From NCBI GenBank assembly GCA_033439685.1, contig JAUEDM010000004.1:310001-374000 (forward strand): DNA of 64,000 nucleotides, written 5' to 3'. The notes under the pieces are model-generated. The model saw nothing but the letters and a program-made list of their open reading frames with translations. It ran no database searches and was not told the origin of the DNA. Made by a program: the position numbers and the translations under genes. Source of the stretch: Apodospora peruviana (lineage: Eukaryota; Ascomycota; Sordariomycetes; Sordariales; Lasiosphaeriaceae). Numbering within the stretch: position 1 is the first letter of the stretch; each line of letters starts with the position of its first letter. Positions 47,889 through 58,750 of this stretch are shown in pieces.

Positions 47889-50028
47889 ATTTGTGGTTGA
47901 CTGGGCAAAGGAGCCGAATTGGTTGTTTCTTTGGATAGTGTGGACGTCGGTATTGTTTTGTACAAGTGGAAATCGACCTTTCGTATGGTTTTGTCTTAGC
48001 TACGCAGGTATATAGGATTGAGATGTGTTGCAATGACAAAGACTGGATGAGGTATCTACCGTATCTAGGTTTGAGGCTGAGAGTTACTAGGTACGTAGAC
48101 GCAAGCGGAGAGGATAGAATAAAGAGAAGGAGAATGAAGGTTGAGCTTCTGGGTCTAGAGCTAAAGTATTGAAATGAGCGCGGCCAAGGCATCCAATGGA
48201 GGGGGCGAAAGCAAACCCGAGCTGGGGTCTCGGTTTCCGGTTCCATGGGCACCATGGCAGGCCAATGAACTCCACGCTTGCCAGCCATCAACCAAGGCTG
48301 AGGAGCACCGATCGAAGCTGCTGGGGGGATGGCGCCGCCGCCGACTTCCCTGGCCGCAACCTTGAACTAGGTCGTCCAACACCAAAAACGGCAACAAAGA
48401 CAATAACAGGTATCAGTATGAAGGCAAGATTCCATGGTACCTTACCGTACCAGAAGCTGTGAGATCCTGACAGGCTGACTGTATAATACTTTCGCGCACA
48501 AACTTGAGCCAGTATCCACGGTTATCGGTGAGCTACCTTAAGTTGCTAGACTTGGGTTACCAGTGATGGGAGACGTGGATCCACCGGTGCCAACGAATAA
48601 ATCTTTCTTCACACCCGACGACCAACGACGTCGACTTTGACCAGCCGGAAGAGGTGGAAGATGAACCTCAGGCTGACGACGCCAACATTACCAGGTTCTG
48701 GGCCGCCAGTTGTGCGGCACGGCCGGAACATTCCTGCTCCTTTTGACTCTATTTCTCTTCTCTCCCGCCTTTTATACTACCTTAAGGTCCCAGCTTTTGA
48801 GCTGAGACCCAGTTCGATACGGATAGCTGCACCAGATGCTTAAAGTGACGTGCATTGGTCCAAAGTATCGATTTCAAAAGAACGAAAACACCTGGCAAAC
48901 CGAGATGTCGACGTGAGCAAGACGACCGAAAAGACTTATTTCTTCAAGTGTTGCCATTGTTGTGTAACTGCGCGCCAGTTGGTCAGACGCCATCCACGAC
49001 AGGACCAATCCTGTTCGCTCGAGCGACAAAGGGTTGTTGATTGGTCCACCTGTTTGTTGGCAGCGTCCAGGGGAACCTTGACTAGACAAGACCGGCTAGA
49101 CAGCTGCCAGAGCTCTCCCCGCATTTCACCAATCCTAGTCCTGGATTCTGTGGGTTCGATGACTTCAAATTGAGGTACGGTCGAGGGAATCTGTACCTCA
49201 GGTTTCAGCGGAGTACAGTGAAGGCCAGATGAATTAAAGGATAAAGATGACCACGAATGAGAGTCCTGAGAGGCCGAAACACGGCACTCTTCGTAAAAAC
49301 GTGGGAATCGTGCTGGACAAGGATCGAGAGATCTGAGATTGGTGGCTTCGCAGTCCACCTGCGCAACCTGAAGGACTCAGCCGTGCCAACCATTGGCGTG
49401 GTGCAGTGCCGCCAAGGCCTTGGAGCAGACTGACTGGCTGAAGACACTCACACGTAAAAGGCCAGAGCCCCAATCGGGCAGTGCACCAGCAACGGGCATT
49501 TTGTTCAGGTCGAACGAACCTGGAAGTTAGGTACGGTTGAACATGCGGGAAGCTCCGACGCAGTGCAGAGTGCTTGATCGCTGACCATCCACATTGCAGT
49601 GACAGGTCGGGTGCTGCTGTAAACCCCCGCCATGTGCCATAGTTTTTGAAATTCGATTTATGGAAGGGGCGATGCTTGGTTGGACGGTTGGATGCCCTGA
49701 GACGCGCCTTTCCAATACAAGTAAGATACATTATTATTATTCATACGGTGTACAGACCGTACAGTAACCAGCTCCCCTACCTGCAGGCATTTGAACTTCG
49801 CCGGTCCCGCGCCGGGCCTCACCACATCTGACATCCATCTTTCACTCCTAAATAACTTCTAGTTTTTCAATTGCTATTGTCGCCAGGATCGCTCTGCCTT
49901 GAGAACCTGCGATACACCTTCGTGATGCAGGCCCTATAAATCTAACCTCCGAAGACGACTAAGTCGATTCCATCCTCCTCCCGAGTTACTAGTAGCCACA
50001 AGGTCGCCAACCCCGAATCTGAATCAAG
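47889..50028. other. Divergent intergenic region CFEM / MFS, about 2.1 kb
   Basis: No complete gene is supported. One acidic open stretch at about 48628-48746 (FDQPEEVEDEPQADDANI) has coding-like composition, but no start, splice site or family. Frames around 48936-49358 look random. Confidence 0.5.
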
Positions 50029-52091
50029 ATGGGTTTGGGAATTCTCGAATCCAGGTCCATGGACCATGTGCCAGGTACGCGGTGACCCCCGCCGGCGCAG
50101 GCCAGCCGTTAGGCGTCACTACCGCGGATTCTAACACTCTTTGTCTTGTCTATTAGGTACGACTCGGTACTTTGACGATCCCGAACGCCCGCAGTATGCC
50201 GCCGACGGGACCCACGGCCTCAAGTGCGATACCAGCGGCGCTGTGCCCATCATCCTCGTCCCGCAGCCGTCCGACGACTCCAACGACCCACTGAACTGGC
50301 CGTTATGGAAGCGGGACATGATCACCTTCACCCTGTCCATGGCCGCCATCTTCGCCACCGCGCTCGGTCCCATTCTCGCTTGCAACACCTTCACGCTCCA
50401 GAGAACGTTCGGGGTGACTTTCGCCAGCGTGGCCGAACTGACGGGTTGGTACCTGCTCGGCGTCGGTGCCGCTGCCTTCCTCTTTGTGCCCTCGGGTCGT
50501 ATATGGGGCAAGAGGCATCTGTTTGTGACTTCTTGCGTTCTCTTGGTTATAACGAGCGCATGGGGCGGCGCGTCCAACACCCCAAGCCTATATCGAAGTC
50601 AGGTCGCCGCGAGGGTCTGGCAGGGCATCGCGACCGCTCCGTTCGAGTGTTTCGTCAACGCTATTGTGGCTGACCTGTATTTTGTGCATGTAAGTTGACA
50701 ACGGTGGAAGGAGGAGGAGAACGTGGATCGGCTCGACTAACATGGTTTGGCATCTAGGAACGAGGCAAGCGCATGGCATTTACAAACCTGGCGGTCTTTG
50801 GCGGTGCGTTCATGACGCCTATCCTCGTCGGCAAGATCACCACGTCTATGGGTTGGGAATGGTCCTTCTACTGGATCGCCATCTTTTGCGCCATCATTCT
50901 GCCAGCTATATTTTTCCTTTGCCCAGAGACCGCCTACCGCCGCGACTCATCCTTAAACTTAGACATGCTCGCTACAGACCCCCCGACGGAAAGGAGCAGC
51001 GCGGGCGATACCGGTAGCCACGAAACTCGTGATGACCTGGAGAAAGTCGGCGATTCCACCAGCACGATGCCACCACCGACTGGTGACGCTCCCGCCGCCC
51101 ATAAGGGAACTAATGGGGCGGCCGGGATGACATCCACTTCGGCGCCTGTTTCGGCTCCTCCCGTTGCAGGACGGCAAAAGGCGACGTTCGCCCAGTCCCT
51201 CGCGCTCTTCAACGGCCGCAAGACGGATGATGTATTCTGGAAACTTCTCCTGCGGCCGATCGTGCTCTTTGCTCATCCGGCCTTCCTCTGGGCCAGCATA
51301 ACTCAGGGCCTGCTCATCGGCTGGACCGTCTTCATCGGCGTCCTCATATCGACGTTCCTCCAAGGCAGCCCTCTCTGGTGGATGGAAGACAAGGTCGGGT
51401 ATACATACACGGCGCCCTTTCTCGGCGCTCTCATCGGTTTTATGCTGGCGGGTGCGCTGGCGGATTGGAGCGCCAAGGTGATGACCAAGTGGAATGGCGG
51501 CGTGTACGAGCCTGAGTTCCGTATCGTGCTGGTTATTCCCCAGCTGCTTCTGGGCTGCGCGGGGCTCTACGGCTTTGGCACCACCATTGACGGCCTGTCC
51601 GAGGGAAAATACTCGGTTTATGTTCCTTTGGCTTTCTTTTTACTCGAGGTGGCAGGAATGGTTGTCGGTGCGGTGGCGAGTTCGTTGTATATTGTTGATG
51701 CTTATCGTAAGTATTGGGCCGGAGACATGTCATGTGGTATTTTGGTTGCTGACCTCTCGCTTTTGAAAAACAGGTGGCCTTGCCATTGAGGGTCTTACGT
51801 GCATGATCATCTTCAAGAATATCTTTAGCTTTGCTCTTGCGTTCAAGGCCTTTGGGTGGCTTATCCAGAACCATGTTCAGGCCCGGCCGATGTTCAACGC
51901 CCTAGGCTCAGTACAGCTCGTTGCCTGTCTGCTCAGTATTCCTATGTGTAAGTTCTGATCGGATGCTTCCAGATGATTATTTTTGCTATTATACGATCGG
52001 AAACTGACTCTGAGAGACAGACGTGTATGGCAAGCGACTACGGAGTTTCTCCTACCGCCATGACTTGCTCGCGCTTTGCAGGGTGAGATAA
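50029..52091 (+). CDS. Major facilitator superfamily transporter (DHA1-like)
   Basis: Five exons, 50029-50074, 50157-50689, 50758-51706, 51774-51947 and 52021-52091, with introns of 67-82 bp, give 590 residues. A short cytosolic N-terminus carries DSNDPLNWPLWKRD, a signature of fungal DHA1-type polyamine or drug antiporters (Hol1-like). Twelve membrane helices follow in two halves. The central loop, about residues 250-320, is long, hydrophilic and rich in Ser/Thr/Pro, so it may be regulated by phosphorylation; this is inference. The second half opens at LLLRPIVLFAHPAFLWASI. The C-terminus is short and basic (YGKRLRSFSYRHD). The substrate cannot be told from sequence. No biosynthetic genes are adjacent. 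Confidence 0.92.
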
Positions 52092-52497
52092 TTATGAGTT
52101 GTATTTTTTTTCTGGACAGATCGTTCGATGTGCGGATGTCTGCCTGTCTCGTTGGGTTTTGATCTATTCTTATTACAGATTAATAAACCTCAATGCCTTT
52201 TGTCCTATTTCACAGGCGTGTACCGGTTTTGTGGTTAGGAACAGCCTGGAGCGTTTTGTGTATCTATTCATTTATTTATATTTAATTCTCAAGACAATAT
52301 CTAATTCTCAAGACAATATCAACACAACTTTGGTGATGATGGTCACACTGGGTACAAAATAGGTGTTCGTTTCATCTCATCATTAAAGTTGACTCTTGTC
52401 AAGTCGCCTGGTTTTGGTTTGATTGTGACACCTAGTTGGGTACCTTAACGTGACTAGAGAGGCGTACCCAGTGGAGGAAATATCGACTTGAGAGGCT
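52092..52497. other. Convergent AT-rich 3' intergenic region
   Basis: It holds the facing 3' ends of the transporter and phosphatase genes and the 19-bp tandem duplication at 52283-52320. Confidence 0.65.
52283..52320. repeat. Perfect 19-bp tandem duplication
   Basis: The unit TAATTCTCAAGACAATATC occurs twice head to tail without a mismatch, in the 3' region of the MFS gene. The lack of divergence suggests a recent slippage event. Confidence 0.9.
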
Positions 52498-54024
52498 TTA
52501 TACCTTCTCCATCGACGACGCATCGTCATGACTCATCTTCTGCGCCAGGTCTAGCTGCCTCAACGTCTTCTTCTTCACCACGCGCAATCCGCCGACGCCC
52601 AGGATCAACGTCTCGAGACCAAGAATAACAGCAAGTGTGACCATGGCGCCAATAACACCCGCCACTGCCGTCGAGATTCCTCCGCTACCGCTGCTGCTAC
52701 TGCCACCGGCACCGCTGACAGTGGAAGAGACATTGCTACCAGAAGAAGAACCAGCACAAACACCCTCAGTGCTTCCGCATGCGGCGCACCACTCGGCCAT
52801 GTTGTGCAGGCTGAACTTGTTCATCTCGCTCTCGAAATCCTTCCACTTCAGGGTAGTTTCCGTCTGTCCAAACAGTGAGAATGCCCGCGGCGGGTTGGCG
52901 TCGCTGGCGGTGCCGTTGACGAAGAGGAAGCGCACGCCCACGTCGTCGGTGCTGATGGACGACGGGTCGGCGTCGGTGACTAGCTCAAACACGAAGCTGC
53001 TGGCGTAGTCAACTATGCCGTAGAAGTCGGCGGACGCGGCGGGGGCCTGCGAAAGGCCGAAGAACGACATGAAGGTGCCGTAGGCTCCGAACTGAACGGT
53101 GAGCTTCTGGCTGGTGGGTGTGGTGAGGGCGGTACTGAGCGCCTGGACGATGTGACCGGCCAGGACGGAGCCGGAGGCGGCGCGGATGGGCTCGCTGCTG
53201 TTGAAGGCAAGGCCCCACTCGTGCTCTGAGGCGAGAGTCAGGAGACGCTGCTGGGTTTGGGGGGTGAGGAGGTCATTGGACGGGATGGAGTCGCTGGCGT
53301 TGTGGATCGTGGAGACGTGGACGAAGTCGTAGACTGGTGAGTAATTTGTCAGTTTGGCATGTCTAACAACAAGCTAGAAGATCGCCTTACTGGTGTACGC
53401 GTTCTCGAAGGTGGCCTTGGCGCTAGGAAACGTCTGCTCGTAGACCGGGAGCAGGTTCTGGTAAAAGTCTTTCGTCTCGGCCAGCTTTGTCAGGTACTCG
53501 GAGCTGTCGAAGTAGCTGCCGCTGCTTGCGATCGCATTCGGGCATCCGCTTCCGCCTTGCAGCCAGCCATTCTCCTCGGATTGCTTGCTGCTCGCCGAGT
53601 TGCTATCGGCGTTGACGGGAATATACTGATATCCGCCGAGAGGCCCGTTCACAACAGTCCCGTTGGCAAGCTTTTGAGCTGATGCCGTGCCAGCTGGAGG
53701 GTAGAGTCCCTGGAGAAAGACCTGCGCGCTGTTCTGAAGCACATTGTCCACCGGGCTGGTCACGGCGAGCTGTGAGAGTTTGACGACGTCGGCTGCGATG
53801 CCATTGATCCTTGCGGGAGCATCGGCCGCGACGTAGCGGTTCCGATACCACGAACCCGACAGATAAACCTGCTCCGCGCCCAGGGAGGTGAGAGATACGG
53901 GGCTGTATGACTTGGTGGTTCTGTCACCGTGTCGGTGGAAAATATACGCCCCGAGCACTGTCTCGGCGGCCTCGACCCCGAGGGGTAGGCCGGGGAGGAG
54001 GAGGAGAAGAGGGGTGAAATGCAT
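52498..54024 (-). CDS. Histidine-acid-phosphatase-like membrane protein without the HD motif
   Basis: Two exons, 54024-53391 and 53333-52498, with a 57-bp intron, give 489 residues. The start at 54024 gives a clean signal peptide (MHFTPLLLLLPGLPLGVEA); an in-frame ATG at 54051 would only lengthen it. The phospho-accepting motif FHRHGDR is present (RHGDR at 31-35). In clade-2 histidine phosphatases the second motif, His-Asp near the C-terminal part of the domain, provides the proton donor; here the matching segment reads FGAYGTFMSFFGL, with Ala-Tyr at about 295-296. Several NxS/T sites follow. A Gly/Ser-rich spacer leads to one membrane helix (TAVAGVIGAMVTLAVILGL) and a basic cytosolic tail. 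The protein is probably a surface-exposed type I membrane protein with altered or no phosphatase activity. Confidence 0.88.
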
Positions 54025-54737
54025 GATGGGATTGTAGCTCAAGACAGTCAAGACAGCGAGCGATCTGTAAATCAGAGGCTACGCCAAGGAAGAAAGGGAA
54101 AACACACGATGGGGAAGCACCTGTACATATACTCGGTCTCCTCGTTCGAATTCGAACATGGAGGTGAGTAAATAGGATTGCCGCGTTGAGGCATCCTAGC
54201 GATCGTGCCCGAACCCGCTCCAGTGATCTTCAAGGTCGTGCCACTGGCCGGCCAAATTGAGAGATAAAGACAGGCCAGGTGGGATGCTGAGTGGATCCTA
54301 CTCGCGAACTCTGGAGAGCTGCGGGTATGGCCTTGGAGTTTGTGGCTTCTCGACCATGTAGGTAGTTAAGTGGATCCGACATGAAGTGAGGAGTCGATGC
54401 ACGCTGTAGCAGGGAACGATATGCTGCACTTCCTCGGAGCATGGCCCACCTCCGTGGTGCTTCCACGCCGAGTTCCGTCCGCAGGAGGCCGATATCGTGG
54501 GGCCTGATAAGACCTTTAAGTCCTTTTCCAGCTGCGTTACTCACGCTCATCAGGGTCATACATCCCCTGCACCAGAGATTGCGACTTGACCTGCATTTTG
54601 GTGGTCCGGACAAGATGTCATGGAGGATCTCCCCGTCACATTGCCATTAGATGTCTTCGCCGACCATAATGTGAATGATACGTACATAAATAGATGAGCA
54701 GTCCTGTATATCACACAGATTGTTCATGGGAGCTGTG
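54025..54737. other. Intergenic region between reductase 3' end and phosphatase promoter
   Basis: It contains the upstream region of the phosphatase-like gene; nothing else is recognised. Confidence 0.6.
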
Positions 54738-55877
54738 CTATAGCTTCGACTTCGGTTTCCTGCCGTCCTTCAAGTTCTTGCTGATTTCGCCAGCTAGCAG
54801 AAACTTTGGGTACTCCATGCCCGAGTCGATTCCAACTCCCAATCCACCCTGGCGTCTCCAAGCCGCACCATCAACGACCAGAATGGTGCCGTTGACATAA
54901 CTGCCCGCGTCACTGAACAAGTAGACTGTGGCGTCAGCAATATCGCGCACAACTCCCCATCTTCCGCTGGGGATGTGTTTGTTCCGACTTCTCTGGTCGA
55001 TCTGGCTGCTTGCAAGACGCTCCATGCCCTCGGTGCCCTCGATTGGGCCAGGCGCTATACTGTTGGCCGTGACACCGTACGGGCCGTACTCGAGGGACAC
55101 ACTCCCCATCAATGAGTCAACAGCAGCCTTGGCCGCAGAGACATGCGCCTGCAAGGGCATACCTGTATAGTGAAACGTGGCAGAGGTAGATATGACGCGT
55201 CCACCAGTGGTTTGTGAAGGGTTCGGGTTCGGATTCTTGGCCGCAGACTCGATAAGATACGGCATAGTTGCCTTGACTGTGTTAAAGGTCCCAATGGTGT
55301 CAATATCAATGACGGCCTTGAAAGCATTGGCGCTCAACCCTGATATGGGAGAGATGAAGTTTCCAGCCGCGCCCGCACTGAAGCTCATGTCAGTAGTCTG
55401 GCGAAACAGATGATATATACTCAACGTACATGACATAGTCGATGCCTCCCAGCTCTTTCGCGCATCGGTCCGCGGCAGACTTCAAGCTCTCGAACTGTGA
55501 CGGTAACAGTCAGTATCGGATGACATAATATAAAGACATCAGCGCACATGTTGAACGTACATTTCGAACATCGACACCGCCGATGCCCAGAACCCGGGCA
55601 CCAGACCGGACTTTAGCTATCTCCTTTGCGGCAGCCTCGGTCTTCTCAACACTGCGTCCGATGATGCACGCGTCGGCGCCCAGATGGACAATAGCTCGCG
55701 TCTGAGCACTGCCGATAGACCCAGCTCCACCGGTGATGAACAAGACGCGGTTGGCTGGATGGAGATAACGATGTCAGTCTTGATCGGCTCTATCAACAAG
55801 ACTTTTCTATCCTCTTTCTTACCAAAAATGCCATCAGCCCAGGCATTGCTGAGGTACTCTGATTTTGGGACTGTCAT
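54738..55877 (-). CDS. Peroxisomal 2,4-dienoyl-CoA reductase (Sps19/DECR2 type)
   Basis: Four exons, 55877-55823, 55754-55561, 55494-55430 and 55377-54738, with introns of 52-68 bp, give 317 residues. The enzyme reduces 2,4-dienoyl-CoA with NADPH so that polyunsaturated fatty acids can enter peroxisomal beta-oxidation. Evidence: SDR glycine motif TGGAGSIG at about 26-33, IAGAAGNF where other SDRs have NNAG, IDTIGTFN, and the DECR-type active site AHVSAAKAAVDS, which keeps Lys but has no Tyr. APGPIEGTEGMERL is the usual substrate loop. The last four residues KSKL end in the peroxisomal targeting signal SKL. Upstream CCTCGG motifs suggest fatty-acid control. Confidence 0.95.
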
Positions 55878-55906
55878 CGTGAACGGGATCCAACCTGCAG
55901 CACTAA

Positions 55907-55984
55907 AGAGAGTGTCTCGTGAGTGGAAACACCACGTTGGAGAAGAGAGTGTCTCGTGAGTGGAAACACCACGTTGGAGAAGAG
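55907..55984. repeat. 37-bp perfect tandem duplication
   Basis: A 37-bp unit beginning AGAGAGTGTCTCGTGAGTGG is repeated directly with a few extra bases of a third copy. It lies 30-110 bp upstream of the reductase start codon, so it is likely in its 5' leader or core promoter. Confidence 0.92.
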
Positions 55985-56216
55985 AGACACGACAATTCAG
56001 GAAAAAGCTGATGAGTTTAAGACCTCAGGTTGATGTGTATGAAGATCCTGAAAAGTTTAACTTTGTTCTTCGCTTGAAATTGGCAATAAGAAGGACAGAA
56101 CATACGCTTACTTCCGGAAGGTCTGGCGCCATCGCGATAGATACGATCGGGAGTTGGTGGTCCACTGGGAACCTTGGGTCGGATGCCAAGACATCAGCTT
56201 ACGCATCTAGAGTGTA

Positions 56217-56407
56217 CCTCGGCTTGATCTTCACCCCACTTATACAACTTGGCCTTGCTGTTTGGACTCACCTCGGTGAGCCTCACCCTTGCTGGAGACA
56301 CGCCCCCGGAATCAACCCCACAACCGAGCACTCAGAATCCTTACAGTCAACCCCGCCGACGGCAATTGGCAGCACGGTTTCAATAGCCAGCCATCCAGGC
56401 TCCTCGG
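56217..56407. promoter_or_regulatory. Three CCTCGG motifs (putative FarA/FarB fatty-acid response sites)
   Basis: CCTCGG occurs at 56217-56222, 56271-56276 and 56402-56407, about 340-530 bp upstream of the peroxisomal reductase. In Aspergillus the FarA and FarB regulators act through CCTCGG to induce beta-oxidation and peroxisomal genes on fatty acids. The link here is inference from motif plus gene function. Confidence 0.5.
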
Positions 56408-56787
56408 TGCCTGAACAGAGCCTGGTCTCGCGCTGCTGCCCCGCCAAAAAAGAGTGCTTGCAGCGTCGCGACGCCAATTTTCTGTCCGGACGCGACAAAT
56501 TCGAGCCTCTGGATGTCACTTCTCACGACTTCCTAACTCCCGTCACTTTCCCCTCGCGTTGCACACACGGCCACAATCCCAGAACAACAGGAGCACCGCG
56601 AGTCGCCCTAGAAACTCTAAATTAGATGTTTGCGTTAATAAATACCCGGACCTCTCCAAGGCGCCGAGCTTTTCCATCTTGCCTCCATCAACAATCGATT
56701 GCCTGATCCAAGTCGCGAAAACTGTCGCCATTCTTCCTATTTTCTTGCTTTACAGCTGTCGCAGTCCTTTGGCTCTGACTGGTCATC

Positions 56788-58278
56788 ATGGCATCCGCAT
56801 CACACAAGTCGCCACCGACAGAGCAACCGAAAAAGACATCTCGGTTGCTCTTCAAGCGCACAGTACCGCGCAGGAAGACTGATGAACCCAGATCAGATTC
56901 GCTTGATGCAGGGAAAGCGCAAGAGGAGGTTAATGACCTCAAACTTTTCAGACATCGCGAGGACGTATTTCCAATGGCTTTCCAAGAGGACCCGGAAGAG
57001 GAGGCTACATCGTCGCCTGGAAAACATGGTCACAAACGCCGAAAGGTATCACTTGAAGGAGAGAGTGAGACCACTCCAGCGAGGTGAGATTTTACCACTT
57101 TCCCATCTGGGTCGAATGTCCAGTTTATGAAGTTAACGCAAACAAACAGAGGTTTCACACCACTCGTGTCTGGTGCGTCCGGCGAGCGCAAGTCATCTTT
57201 GGCAATACTAGAGTCCGGCGACGATGATGATCTTATCATGGACGTCAAGGGCAGGGGAGAAGAGAAACTTAGAAGAGACAAGATACCAACCCCAAGGAAG
57301 TCAGCATCAGTTCCGAAATCACCCATCGCTCTGTCCGACGACGGTGACCACGACGACTACAAGCCGGTCATCTCGCCGCCCAACCGGAGCATGAACAACT
57401 ATTCTAGTACGCGTCTGCGCCAAAGGAAAAAGGATAGCTCGCCAGTCGATATCCCCGACAGCAAGCATCATAGCGGGCTTTCAGCAGGAGCGACGTCAGA
57501 TCTCGAGGAAATCAGTCCTCCCAACAACGAGGATGAGCCTCTCGATGACGAACTCAGCAAATGGACGGCAAAAGCAAGGGAACGGGAGGCTCTTACTCGG
57601 GATACTGTGGTTGTATATATTCTCACATCCCAGGTTCCCAACACTAAGCCACTTCACTGTAGGAGGCGGATGAATCAAACAATGAAAGTTCTGCTGGACA
57701 CATTCATCTCGACTCAGCGGATGGACGGTGGACTCGGCATCCCTGATGACGAGGCCGCCACGATGTTCTTGACCTGGAAGGGCTTAAGGGTATCCAATTT
57801 CAGCTCAGCCGCTTCGCTTGGTGTGCAAGTGGACGAGAACGGCGCTCTGAAAGGTGACGGCGAAGGATACTTCAGAGGTGGACTGCAGCTCGAAGTCTGG
57901 ACGCCTGAGGGTTATGAGGCATACACCCAGGAGAAAGAGCGGAAACGAGCCTTGAAGTTGGGGCTGGCGGATGATGGCGATGACGATGACAGTATGCGCA
58001 AGCCAGCCGTCGACGAGCGGGCACCGTCGCTGCCGGCACAGGGTAGGGTTGCCCGTTTGATCTTGAAGGCGAAAGAACTTGAGCCTTGCAAAACGAGGGT
58101 GCACGAGGGCACGACGGTGGGGATACTGATACAGGGCTACAGAAACAGTATGCGTGTTGGACTGGAACGGGTGGTCGAAATTTTTTTTGACGGTGAGAAG
58201 TTGGATGAAAATTCCTTGGTTATGGATGCCGACCTTGATCCAGACGAGGTGAACCAAATGGAGGTAATCATCAGGTGA
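56788..58278 (+). CDS. Rad60/Esc2/Nip45 (RENi) family protein with SUMO-like domains
   Basis: Two exons, 56788-57083 and 57150-58278, with a 66-bp intron, give 474 residues. RENi proteins help resolve replication and recombination intermediates and interact with the SUMO pathway in the nucleus. The N-terminal half is charged and disordered, with basic nuclear-signal-like clusters (VPRRKTDE, KHGHKRRKV) and acidic blocks such as SGDDDDLIMDV that could be SUMO-interacting motifs. The C-terminal half shows two ubiquitin-like regions. The first, about 245-350, includes VYILTSQVPNTKPLH. The second, about 398-474, includes RLILKAKE and VEIFFDGEKLDENS and ends in MEVIIR, without a processable di-Gly, as expected for this family. 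The divergent neighbour is the peroxisomal reductase. Confidence 0.88.
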
Positions 58279-58750
58279 TTGGAACAAGGGAATGGAGTTC
58301 AGGCTGGGGCACAGAGAGCAGTTTGTGTGGTGGTGGTGAGATACAAGCTAGGTTCTGGGATGTTTATGATTTCAGGACAAAGCGATGATATTCGTGATGA
58401 TACCCAACTATTTTGCTGGATTTCCATGCAATACATTCCTGACTTGGTTGTTAGATCGCTGAACCGCTCGAAGAAGTAGGCCAGCACAAGCTACCAGACG
58501 TCGCTCGGGACTTGATGGCTGGAATAGCAAATATACCAAGTACCAAATTCATTCATGAAGTGTATGTAACATCTATTCCTTGGCCTCGTTACACAGCAAA
58601 AAATGCGCTGTCCACATGTCAAAAAGATCAACCTCCGTTATATGGATATAAGCTCCTGAACGCCCTTCCGATGATCCCATTCCCAATCCCCATGGTCCAC
58701 GTATCTCCCTCATCTCCAACATTTTATTTTACCTACCCCATGAATCGCGC
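58279..58750. other. Convergent intergenic region
   Basis: Facing 3' ends only; no other feature is seen. Confidence 0.6.

Larger units (their letters stand above)
55878..56787. other. Divergent promoter region reductase / Rad60-like gene
   Basis: No gene is supported. It holds a 37-bp tandem duplication and three CCTCGG motifs, described separately. Confidence 0.6.

Noticed and set aside
47305..48291. Long minus-strand open frame of 328 codons across the CFEM gene and its promoter
   Set aside because: The CFEM protein, with signal peptide, cysteine pattern and correct splice sites, occupies another frame on the same strand. The long frame has no domain and odd composition.
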